21,064 nucleotides of DNA, taken from assembly GCA_964516325.1 (NCBI GenBank), contig CAZFAP010000079.1, positions 1-21,064 on the forward strand, read 5' to 3'. This document shows, piece by piece, positions 1 to 6,825 of this stretch. A program made the position numbers and the translations under genes. The DNA comes from CAZFAP01 sp964516325 (GTDB lineage: Bacteria > Auribacterota > JABMQX01). The notes under the pieces are model-generated. The model saw only the letters and a list, made by a program, of their open reading frames with translations, did not search any database and was not told the origin of the DNA. Numbering within the stretch: the stretch's first letter is position 1; every line of letters begins with the position of its first letter.

Positions 1-1444
1 CATCCACTCCATCCCTGAAGGGGAAGAATGCGTCGGATGCGACGACGCTTCCTTTGAGGGGCTTCTGGGCCTTCATGACGGCAATCCGGGATGAGTCAAC
101 GCGGCTCATCTGCCCGGCGCCGATTCCTAAGGTTTCCGTGGCGTTGGTATAGACGATGGCGTTGGACTTGACGTGCTTGGCGACTTTCCAGGCGAACATC
201 AAAGCCTTCATTTCCTCTTCCGTCGGCTCGCGCTTTGTGACGCAGCGGAGGTCTTTCTCGCTGACTGTTACAAGGTCTCTATCCTGCGCCAGAATGCCGC
301 CGACGATTTTCCGGAGGTCTCGGCTGGGAAGAGCCGTCCCTCCGACCATCCGCCAGGTCTCCAACCCTTCCAATAGGACCAGACGCCGCTGAGTCTTCTT
401 TTTCAAAACCTCGAGGGCATCGCTGTTGTAGCCGGGGGCGAGAATGGCTTCGATGAACGTCTTGTTCAGTTCGTCGGCGGTCGCCAGGTCAACGTTCCTG
501 TTAAAGGCGACGACGCCTCCGAAAGCGGAGACGGCGTCGGTCGCCCACGCTTTCTTATACGCTTCGACGATGGAAGAGCCGATGGCGACGCCACAGGGAT
601 TCGTGTGCTTGATGATTACCGCAGCCGGCTCGCTGAATTCTTTGACCAGCTCGCAGGCGGCGTCGAGGTCGAGAATGTTGTTAAAGGAAAGCTCCTTGCC
701 GTGCAACAACTCCGCGGCGGGAATGCACGGCTCGCTGATGATTTTCTCGCGGTAGAGAGCCGCTTTCTGGTGGGGATTCTCACCGTACCGGAGGTCCATG
801 ACTTTCGTGTATTCGAGCGAGAGCTTACCGACAGCGGTCGGCTGCCTTTTCTTCTCCATTGCGGCAAAGAACGTGTGAATGACGGAATCGTAATGCGCCG
901 TCTTCGAGAAAGCTTCGACTGCGAGAGCGAGCCGCATGTCGTTGGAGATGGTGCCATCATTCGCCTGGAGGTTCTCGATGACTTCCTCGTATCGAGCCGG
1001 GTCAACCACCACCGCCACGTCCTGATAATTCTTGGCAGCCGAGCGAATCATAGAGGGGCCGCCGATGTCAATGTTCTCAATCGCTTGTTCGAGGGTCACG
1101 TCCCCCTGCGAAACCGTCTGCTCGAAGGGATAGAGGTTGACGACCACCATATCAATCGGCTTGATGCCGTGTTCCTTCATCTGTCTTTGATGGACCGGGT
1201 TGTCCCGCAAGGCAAGAAGCGCCCCGTGAATCTTCGGATGGAGGGTCTTGACCCTGTCATTGAGGATTTCCGGGAAGCCCGTGTACTCCGAGACCTCCGT
1301 AACGGCTATGCCCGATTCTCGCAGAAGCTTGGCGGTCCCGCCGGTGGAAATGATTTCGACTCCCATTTCCCTCAGCTTCCGGGCGAACTCGACAATTCCT
1401 TCTTTGTTAGAAACGCTGAGCAGCGCTCTCTCCACTTTTTTCAT
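1..1444 (-). CDS. purH: Bifunctional AICAR formyltransferase / IMP cyclohydrolase (PurH), C-terminus cut by window edge
   Basis: PurH catalyses the last two steps of de novo purine synthesis in the cytosol: formylation of AICAR with 10-formyl-THF, then ring closure to IMP. Reading the complement from the ATG at 1442-1444 gives an open frame of 481 residues to the left edge. The N-terminal cyclohydrolase (MGS-like) domain shows ISTGGTAKLL near residues 32-41 and LNDRVKTLHPKIHGALL near 61-77. The transformylase domain shows LRYGENPHQKAA near 218-229 and the catalytic KHTNPCG at about 279-285. The frame ends inside the conserved VVASDAFFPF region. Family members are about 510-525 residues, so roughly 40 residues lie outside the window; this is a window cut, not a broken gene. 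The start lies 5 nt after the stop of the upstream secreted-protein gene, so translation is probably coupled; the Shine-Dalgarno sequence (GGATGG) is weak. Confidence 0.97.
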   Translation of the reverse strand, partial: MKKVERALLSVSNKEGIVEFARKLREMGVEIISTGGTAKLLRESGIAVTEVSEYTGFPEILNDRVKTLHPKIHGALLALRDNPVHQRQMKEHGIKPIDMVVVNLYPFEQTVSQGDVTLEQAIENIDIGGPSMIRSAAKNYQDVAVVVDPARYEEVIENLQANDGTISNDMRLALAVEAFSKTAHYDSVIHTFFAAMEKKRQPTAVGKLSLEYTKVMDLRYGENPHQKAALYREKIISEPCIPAAELLHGKELSFNNILDLDAACELVKEFSEPAAVIIKHTNPCGVAIGSSIVEAYKKAWATDAVSAFGGVVAFNRNVDLATADELNKTFIEAILAPGYNSDALEVLKKKTQRRLVLLEGLETWRMVGGTALPSRDLRKIVGGILAQDRDLVTVSEKDLRCVTKREPTEEEMKALMFAWKVAKHVKSNAIVYTNATETLGIGAGQMSRVDSSRIAVMKAQKPLKGSVVASDAFFPFRDGVD

Positions 1445-1449
1445 GAAAG

Positions 1450-2718
1450 TCAATCCATCCGAACTCTGTAAAACCGTTGACCACCCCACGCCTGCAGGTC
1501 GGCGCCGGTCCATTGTTTTTGAGTGATGCCCGTTGCGAGTTCCGTCGCGTCGGAGAAGACGGCGTCGTCGCTTGCTTCTATTGCGAAAAATCCGTCCGGG
1601 GCGTCCCAGGCGATGGACACCTCCGATATGGCAATGTTCACCTGGACGCTGTTGATCTTTACGACCGCTTGCCCAATAACCCGCACATCATCTATCGCCC
1701 ACCACCGGTCGAAGTTGGCCGTGTAGCGCCAGCGGATTTTAATCTTCTTCCCGTCGGCGAAATCCGATATGTCCACGGATACCGGATAAAGCGTATCACC
1801 CTGTTCTTCCTTTCGGAAGGGAACGCGGTTCGATTCCCACTTCTGGTGGGCGGCGTCGTTGCTCACGTGAAGGTTATAGACTTCCGGGAAGTCTTGCGGA
1901 TCGTTCCCCCCATAGGTCCTCAAATTCTGACGGTATTCCAGGCGAACGCCGCTGAACTCCGTGCAATCCATCTCGGGGGAAATCAAAGCTTCGTCCATGT
2001 ACTGGGGGGAAGGGAACTTACCCTCCTTGTCGCTGTTGGAGATGACGTACACCTTTGAAACCCCCTGTCGGTCCAAAACCATCGGCTCGATATGCCATAT
2101 TCCACCGTCGTCGGCAGGGTGCTGCCCATGGCGCGCCTCCCACCCCTGGTCAAACATGTCCTGGTCATCGGTGAAGGAATCGAAATCCTCCTTGAAAATT
2201 GTCGCCAGGTGAGGCGACGGCTCGAACGTAAGGTTGTCTATGGCTATGGAGCCGGGGAAGAGCGAATCGAAGTAAATGGTCAACGATGTAACCCGAAGCC
2301 ACTGCTCCTCATAGCGCACCACGGAACTGCCGTTGAGCTCGATGAGATCAGAGTGGTAATCCACTCCATAGTGGTCTTCTCCGGGGCCGTCCCCGAACAG
2401 CATGACGGTATCGCCGTCGCGGCCGGCAAATTCAATGCTGAGAAAGTCAATCGGAGTCGCCGAGCGGATGGTGACTTCTATGGGCGTTTCGCCTGCCTCG
2501 AACAGGGCGCAGGGGGTGCTGTTCTGGGGCGGGTGATTCGGGTCAACCACCCATTGGTTTCCGAAATTGGGGTCGTCCCAGTTCAATCCGCCGTAATCGT
2601 CAGGGACAGGTTTTCCGGCAAGCCCCCCAAAATCCAGGACAGTCCCCCACCCCGATGCCGTCAGGAGCATCTGCGCGCACGATGCAACTACAATACAAGC
2701 TCTCCTCCAAATCGCCAT
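1450..2718 (-). CDS. Secreted protein with two jelly-roll-like domains, function unknown
   Basis: The product is 422 residues. The ATG at 2716-2718 was chosen because it begins a signal peptide (MAIWRRACIVVASCAQMLL, then TASGWG) and has AGGAG 10 nt upstream; the longer open frame would run into trpB2. Residues ~25-160 form a beta-rich segment (VLDFGGL, IEFAGRDGDTVMLFGDG, IAIDNLTFEP) like the domains in PEP-CTERM-type secreted proteins. Residues ~165-340 (EDFDSF, GIWHIEP, ALISPEMDC, RWRYTANFDRWWAIDDVRVIG) resemble MAM/immune-inhibitor-A or choice-of-anchor-J sandwiches, which usually serve in binding. The last ~80 residues look like a further small beta domain. No C-terminal anchor, sortase or PEP-CTERM tail is visible, so the protein is probably periplasmic or released. 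It lies between trpB2 (140 nt upstream, separated by a strong hairpin) and purH (5 nt downstream). Ligand and function cannot be stated; domain names are by resemblance only. Confidence 0.8.
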   Translation of the reverse strand: MAIWRRACIVVASCAQMLLTASGWGTVLDFGGLAGKPVPDDYGGLNWDDPNFGNQWVVDPNHPPQNSTPCALFEAGETPIEVTIRSATPIDFLSIEFAGRDGDTVMLFGDGPGEDHYGVDYHSDLIELNGSSVVRYEEQWLRVTSLTIYFDSLFPGSIAIDNLTFEPSPHLATIFKEDFDSFTDDQDMFDQGWEARHGQHPADDGGIWHIEPMVLDRQGVSKVYVISNSDKEGKFPSPQYMDEALISPEMDCTEFSGVRLEYRQNLRTYGGNDPQDFPEVYNLHVSNDAAHQKWESNRVPFRKEEQGDTLYPVSVDISDFADGKKIKIRWRYTANFDRWWAIDDVRVIGQAVVKINSVQVNIAISEVSIAWDAPDGFFAIEASDDAVFSDATELATGITQKQWTGADLQAWGGQRFYRVRMD

Positions 2719-2751
2719 TCGCCAGGCGCTCCTGCTCCGGGCTTCAAACCA

Positions 2752-2786
2752 CGACGGGAGGATGGGACGGATTTCACCTCCCGTCG
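2752..2786 (-). repeat. Perfect 10-bp inverted repeat (hairpin) between trpB2 and the secreted-protein gene
   Basis: CGACGGGAGG (2752-2761) and CCTCCCGTCG (2777-2786) are perfectly complementary around a 15-nt loop. The hairpin falls in the trpB2/secreted-protein spacer, 33 nt before the downstream start codon. On the minus strand it is followed by TGGTTTG rather than a real T run, so it is not a canonical terminator. It could be a partial terminator, an RNA-processing or stabilising hairpin, or a barrier that lowers downstream expression. Confidence 0.6.
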
Positions 2787-2858
2787 CGGTTCGGCGTTCC
2801 TTACCGATCCCACGCTTCCCCCGGAGGGCGCGGGGGACGTGCGGCCTGTCCCGATCGG

Positions 2859-4217
2859 TTATACCCTCACCTCCGGGATTTCCCTCATCGCCGCTTCGAT
2901 TTTTTCCTGGGGATACTCGTAGTCCTCCAGTTTCCCGGCGAGGTACGCGTCGTAGGCGCCGAGATCGAAGAAACCGTGTCCGCTGTAGTTGATGGCGATG
3001 ACCTTCTCTTCGCCTGTCTTCTTGCACTCGAGCGCCTCGTCAATCATCACGCGAATCGCATGAGCGGTCTCCGGGGCAGGGATCATGCCCTCGGTCTGGG
3101 CGAAGATCATCGCGGCTTCGAAAGCAGGGTTCTGCTGCAGAGCCACTGCCTCTACCAAGCCCTGGTCAAACAACTTGCAGAGGATAGGCGCGTCGCCGTG
3201 ATACCTCAAGCCACCCGCATGAATTCCCGCAGGAACAAACGTGTGCCCAAGCGTGTACATGTGGATTAGCGGCGTCATCTTAGCCGTATCGCCGAAGTCG
3301 TACCGGTACACTCCCTTGGTCAGGGTTGGACAGGCCGTCGGCTCAGCGGCGATGAGGCGGACATCCTTTCCATCCACGAGCTTGTCTCGCATGAAGGGGA
3401 GCATGAATCCTCCAAAGTTGCTTCCCCCACCGACGCAGCCGATGACGATGTCCGGATACTCTCCGATCTTCTCGAATTGCTTATGGGTTTCCAGCCCCAC
3501 GATTGTCTGATGCAGCAAAACGTAGTTCAAAACGCTTCCGAGGGAGTATTTCGTGTCGTCGTGGGTGGCGGCGTCCTCGACCGCCTCGCTGATGGCTATC
3601 CCAAGGCTTCCGAGGCAATTCGGGTCCTTTTCTCGGATTTTTCGTCCGCTGTTGGTGCGATCGGTTGGGCTGGGGAAGACCTCCGCTCCCCATGCCTGCA
3701 TCAGGGATTTACGGTAGGGCTTCTGCTCATAGCTCACTCGCACCATATAGACGGTGCACTTCAGGCCGAATCGGTTCGTGCCGAAAGCCAGTGCGCTCCC
3801 CCACTGCCCGGCGCCGGTTTCGGTGGCGAGCCTCTTAACCCCCTCTCGCTTGTTGTAATAGGCTTGGGCGATTGCCGTGTTGGGCTTGTGGCTTCCGGGT
3901 GGGCTGTGGCTTTCGTCCTTGAAGTAGAGCCTCGCGGGCGTCCCCAGATACTCCTCCAGGAACCTCGCGCGAACTAACGGTGTGGGGCGATAGATGCTAT
4001 AGACATCGAGCACTTCCTCTGGAATATCTATCCAACGCTGCGTGCTCACCTCCTGTTCGATCAGCCCCATCGGAAAAATCGGCGCCAGATCATCCGGCCC
4101 TATAGGCTTGAGCGTTCCCGGATGGAGCGGCGGCCGGGGCGGGTCCATGTCCGCCAGGACGTTATACCACTGCCTCGGCATCTCCTTGTAACTGAGCATT
4201 ATTCTCTTATCTGCCAT
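2859..4217 (-). CDS. trpB: Tryptophan synthase beta chain, TrpB2 type (PLP enzyme)
   Basis: This cytosolic PLP enzyme is predicted to condense indole with L-serine to give L-tryptophan. The product is 452 residues, in the TrpB2 size range and longer than the ~400 of classical TrpB1, with the TrpB2-type N-terminal extension (WYNVLADM, PPLHPGTLKP, near residues 17-38). The Schiff-base lysine is K111 in GSHKPNTA, ETGAGQWG follows at 133-140, and the phosphate-binding glycine loop is GCVGGGSNFGG at 260-270. The C-terminal NYSGHG motif is also present. The ATG at 4217 is preferred over an upstream in-frame start because a purine-rich GAGAGGGGGGAAGC precedes it. It starts 14 nt after the outer-membrane protein gene stops, so the two are almost certainly co-transcribed. 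No trpA or other trp gene lies nearby, which is usual for TrpB2 and fits a stand-alone or salvage role. Confidence 0.93.
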   Translation of the reverse strand: MADKRIMLSYKEMPRQWYNVLADMDPPRPPLHPGTLKPIGPDDLAPIFPMGLIEQEVSTQRWIDIPEEVLDVYSIYRPTPLVRARFLEEYLGTPARLYFKDESHSPPGSHKPNTAIAQAYYNKREGVKRLATETGAGQWGSALAFGTNRFGLKCTVYMVRVSYEQKPYRKSLMQAWGAEVFPSPTDRTNSGRKIREKDPNCLGSLGIAISEAVEDAATHDDTKYSLGSVLNYVLLHQTIVGLETHKQFEKIGEYPDIVIGCVGGGSNFGGFMLPFMRDKLVDGKDVRLIAAEPTACPTLTKGVYRYDFGDTAKMTPLIHMYTLGHTFVPAGIHAGGLRYHGDAPILCKLFDQGLVEAVALQQNPAFEAAMIFAQTEGMIPAPETAHAIRVMIDEALECKKTGEEKVIAINYSGHGFFDLGAYDAYLAGKLEDYEYPQEKIEAAMREIPEVRV

Positions 4218-4231
4218 GCTTCCCCCCTCTC

Positions 4232-5140
4232 TCAGAACGAGTAGATGACTTTGAACCAATAAGCGTTCCCTTCGGGCCTGTTTTCGGTCTCCACCTCAAA
4301 CTGCGCTTTGGCGACCAGATGAACGTTCTTGGATGGGCTGTACATGAACACGGGCCCGACCGCGAAAACTTCGCCCTTGTCGTCCGGGACGTTCACGCCA
4401 TCAATTTCGTCATCCTGCAACTGTTTGTAGTAATACCCGGTGACTCCGAGCCTGCAATTCTTCGCAACCTCGTAGTCGAGGCTGTAATCTACGTGAAACT
4501 CATCGCCCGGCTCCAACTCGCTGTGCATGCCGGTCATGGGATTGAACATCTCGTCATTCTTCGTGTTGAAGTCGTACATCATCTTCAGAGACCAGCTCCA
4601 ACCGGTCTGGTAGAGGCCGGTTACTGCGAAGACCGGCTCGAACGTCCAGAAGTTCTTCCCGACGAGATTGAGAGGGCTATTCTCCTCGTATTCGCCAATG
4701 GGCACATAGACATCGAGACCCGCCACCGCATGATACGTCGGTCCATGCCAGGCGATGATGAACGGGTCTATGATGGGATCCGCGAACCCTGACTCCGAGT
4801 AGCCAAAGGTGTCAAGGTCCACATCCATGTACGGAACGAAGATGTGCGCGAGGTAATTCCCTCCGAGAATCTTCTTGTCGGACGAGTAGATGACGCGAAG
4901 AACGTCCGCCCACGCTGTCAGGTCAATATCCATCTTCCCGGCGGAGGTGTTCAACTCGTCCGCATCGTAGTACAGCAAGTAGTTGACGAGATGCCACCCG
5001 GGGGGCGGAGCGATCCCGCTGAAGCAGTCCTCCGCGCCGTTCGGATAGTGCTGACCTCCCCCGCCAAAGGTGGACGGAGCAATCATGAGCGCCACCATCC
5101 AGCACACGATTAGAACGCACCCCCTCCGAACCTTTCTCAT
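4232..5140 (-). CDS. Outer-membrane beta-barrel protein, phenol_MetA_deg / SphA-like family
   Basis: The product is 302 residues with a Sec signal peptide (MRKVRRGCVLIVCWMVALMI, cleavage near the FGGGG stretch). The mature N-terminus carries the family hallmark PNGAEDCFSG followed by PPPGWHLVNYLLYYDADEL, typical of the family named for the MetA pathway of phenol degradation (PF13557-like). The rest alternates in beta-strand fashion and ends in WFKVIYSF; a terminal Phe is the usual BAM recognition signature of outer-membrane barrels. Such proteins are thought to pass hydrophobic or aromatic small molecules, but substrates are rarely proven. A strong ribosome binding site (AAGGAGGG) sits just upstream of the ATG. 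It is the first gene of the four-gene minus-strand set ending in purH, and its tight spacing to trpB2 suggests an aromatic substrate such as indole; that link is inference. Confidence 0.85.
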   Translation of the reverse strand: MRKVRRGCVLIVCWMVALMIAPSTFGGGGQHYPNGAEDCFSGIAPPPGWHLVNYLLYYDADELNTSAGKMDIDLTAWADVLRVIYSSDKKILGGNYLAHIFVPYMDVDLDTFGYSESGFADPIIDPFIIAWHGPTYHAVAGLDVYVPIGEYEENSPLNLVGKNFWTFEPVFAVTGLYQTGWSWSLKMMYDFNTKNDEMFNPMTGMHSELEPGDEFHVDYSLDYEVAKNCRLGVTGYYYKQLQDDEIDGVNVPDDKGEVFAVGPVFMYSPSKNVHLVAKAQFEVETENRPEGNAYWFKVIYSF

Positions 5141-5312
5141 AGTTCCCTCCTTTCTTCAGTTCAGTGAACAAAGACCACTATGTTACAGAGCCTATTCGGG
5201 CTTCTGTCCGGCCGTGACCTGAAGCTTCTCGGCGAACCCCCGATAGGCAAGCACCCGAAAACATACGAAACCTCATTGGAGAAAATCAAGGCATTTCTTT
5301 TCAACGGCGCAT

Positions 5313-5559
5313 CCCCTCAGTTATGGGTGGCGAAGCTCATCGGCAATCCCGGCATCTTTCCCACGGGGATGGAACCGCAGAGCACGCGGAGATCGCAGAG
5401 CCACCGCCGCCCATGGGAAAAGCATGGTATAGGACACCGGCCCCGCCGCTGCAGCGGTCTTTCACGGGTCCCGCCCCGCCGAGGGCGGGGGATGCCACAC
5501 AGACGCATCCTCCGCGTCGTCTGCGCCCTCCGCGGTGAGTCCCCCTCCCCGGACTGAGG
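5313..5559. repeat. Long palindromic repeat, copy 1 (~247 bp)
   Basis: Bounded by CCCCTCAGT on the left and ACTGAGG on the right (7-bp inverted ends). Inside are opposed arms GATCGCAGAG and the diverged CGCGTCGTCTGCG, then a central GC hairpin CCCCGCC-gag-GGCGGGG followed by GATGCCAC. The left 70 nt from CGAAGCTCATCGGCAAT match copy 2 (10586-10836) at about 55 of 70 positions counted by eye without gaps, and the module order is the same. The central CATGGGCA hairpin seen in copy 2 is degenerate here (agCATGGTATAGGA). It carries no transposase and looks like a non-autonomous, MITE-like intergenic element. Confidence 0.65.
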
Positions 5560-5584
5560 CATTACATAGCCAGCGAGATTCCGC

Positions 5585-5613
5585 TTGATTTTGCGAGTTT
5601 GTCGTGGTAGAAT
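5585..5613 (+). promoter_or_regulatory. Sigma-70-like promoter of the 5677 gene
   Basis: TTGATT (5585-5590), a 17-bp spacer and TAGAAT (5608-5613) form a good -35/-10 pair giving a ~55-nt leader. A perfect TATAAT at 5654-5659 lies too close to the ribosome binding site and lacks a matching -35, so it is the weaker candidate. Confidence 0.5.
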
Positions 5614-5676
5614 TTTTACGATTGAAAGCAGATGAGAACGCGCACTGGTAAAATATAATAGTGAGGGGCTTTTCCT

Positions 5677-6654
5677 ATGGGAAAGATAACGTTGGCGGTG
5701 TTTGTCGCTGCCCTTGGCTTCGGAGTCTATTGGTTTTGGTGGTCTGACCAGGGGGCAAATGGTCCGATAACCGTGGAGGGGACACTCTCCATCACAGGGA
5801 TGCCAGCTCTTCCGGGGGTGCAGGCGCCGGGCAAGGTTGACTTTACGCTGCAAGCGATGCCAAACAAACTCCGGATTGACGGAATCGTGCAGAAGCAGAG
5901 GTATTGTGCCATCATCCGGCTGGACAAGAGGGAGATGTACGTGCTCGATGGCGGCAAGAAAACCTATTCCACGGAGGAGTTCGATTTCGTGGACATGGAC
6001 CAAACCAAGCCGCCGGAGAAATGGGAGCAGACGTGGCCCGGCGAACTCAAGCGGACGGCAGAATGGGACTTTATCGGCATTGGGGATGGAAAGCGCTTCT
6101 GCAACAAGCAGACCATGACAGGACTCCCGAAGGAAGTCATGGATGCGACCAAAGCGGCTCCGGGCGGGGGCATGCCGGGGCTGCCCCTGGCAGAGATGGT
6201 GAAGGCTTTCAAGAGCGAGTTGTGGTTCACGGCGGAGACCAGGCTTGGAAGACGCTATTTTGGCACGCTCAATAAGCTCGCCCGAATAAGGGAGGTTGGC
6301 AAAGGGGCAAAGCAAGATGAGAAAAAGCCTCAGTTTAAGTACGTTAACCTGGATTTCTTTCCCATCCCGATGAAAGCCGTAGTCTCGGCTGGCCCTTTAC
6401 GAATAGAGATGGACGTCAAGAGCTTTTCTCGGAAGAGAATCCCGAAAGACGTCTTCGAGGTCCCTTCAGACTACAAGGCCGGAGAGCGTCCGCGGGCGGG
6501 AATCACGCCGATGACGGGGCCGCAGCAAAATGCCCAACCTCAGGTGCGCCCGGCGCCGCGCCAGACGGTTATACCCGTGTACAGTGCCCCGAGGCAGCAG
6601 AGCTCTCAACCCCGTCGAGTAATTCAACGGCGGACTACGCGGTCGCCCGGCTGA
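5677..6654 (+). CDS. Membrane-tethered periplasmic protein, possibly LolA/DUF4412-like; function unknown
   Basis: The product is 325 residues. The ATG follows GAGGGG at a suitable distance. Residues 1-24 (MGKITLAVFVAALGFGVYWF) form a signal or anchor helix. Residues ~30-270 contain a beta-rich domain with runs such as VEGTLSITGMPALPG, KVDFTLQAMPNKLRIDG and IIRLDKREMYVLDGGKKTY. This pattern, a protein that reads out as substrate-binding half-barrel strands, resembles DUF4412/LolA-like periplasmic proteins, but the match is by eye. The last ~60 residues are low complexity, rich in P, Q and R (APRQTV, SAPRQQSSQPRRV) and probably disordered or contacting cell wall or nucleic acid. It is transcribed alone, convergent with smc, with 171 nt between the two stops. 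No catalytic residues can be named. Confidence 0.8.
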   Translation: MGKITLAVFVAALGFGVYWFWWSDQGANGPITVEGTLSITGMPALPGVQAPGKVDFTLQAMPNKLRIDGIVQKQRYCAIIRLDKREMYVLDGGKKTYSTEEFDFVDMDQTKPPEKWEQTWPGELKRTAEWDFIGIGDGKRFCNKQTMTGLPKEVMDATKAAPGGGMPGLPLAEMVKAFKSELWFTAETRLGRRYFGTLNKLARIREVGKGAKQDEKKPQFKYVNLDFFPIPMKAVVSAGPLRIEMDVKSFSRKRIPKDVFEVPSDYKAGERPRAGITPMTGPQQNAQPQVRPAPRQTVIPVYSAPRQQSSQPRRVIQRRTTRSPG

Positions 6655-6825
6655 CCCAACAGTCGGTGAAGAGGTTCCCGCTGGACGCGGGAAAAAAAAG
6701 CCAACCCCCAAAAAAATCACTCGCCCACTTCAACACGCCACATAAAGAGCTTGCCGCCCGCCAAAAGCAAAGGACACGCATCGCTCCTCTACGCTCTGAC
6801 TCACAGCCCAGTACCCCGACTAACG

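Larger units (their letters stand above)
5141..5676. other. Divergent intergenic region between the trpB2 operon and the 5677 gene
   Basis: No convincing gene lies here. It should hold the minus-strand promoter for the outer-membrane/trpB2 operon near 5141-5210, where no clean -35/-10 pair is visible, only a short palindrome GTTCA-G-TGAAC at 5159-5169. Positions 5313-5559 are a long palindromic repeat. A sigma-70-like promoter for the plus-strand gene lies at 5585-5613. Confidence 0.7.

Noticed and set aside
605..1471. Plus-strand open frame of 288 codons
   Set aside because: Antisense to purH, which is unambiguous on the minus strand.
5180..5557. Plus-strand open frame of 125 codons
   Set aside because: No ribosome binding site, and its second half reads through the palindromic repeat at 5313-5559; protein composition is Arg/Pro-rich as expected from GC-rich repeat DNA.
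5317..6315. Minus-strand open frame of 332 codons
   Set aside because: Antisense to the better-supported 5677-6654 gene and extends through the repeat; no family motif.
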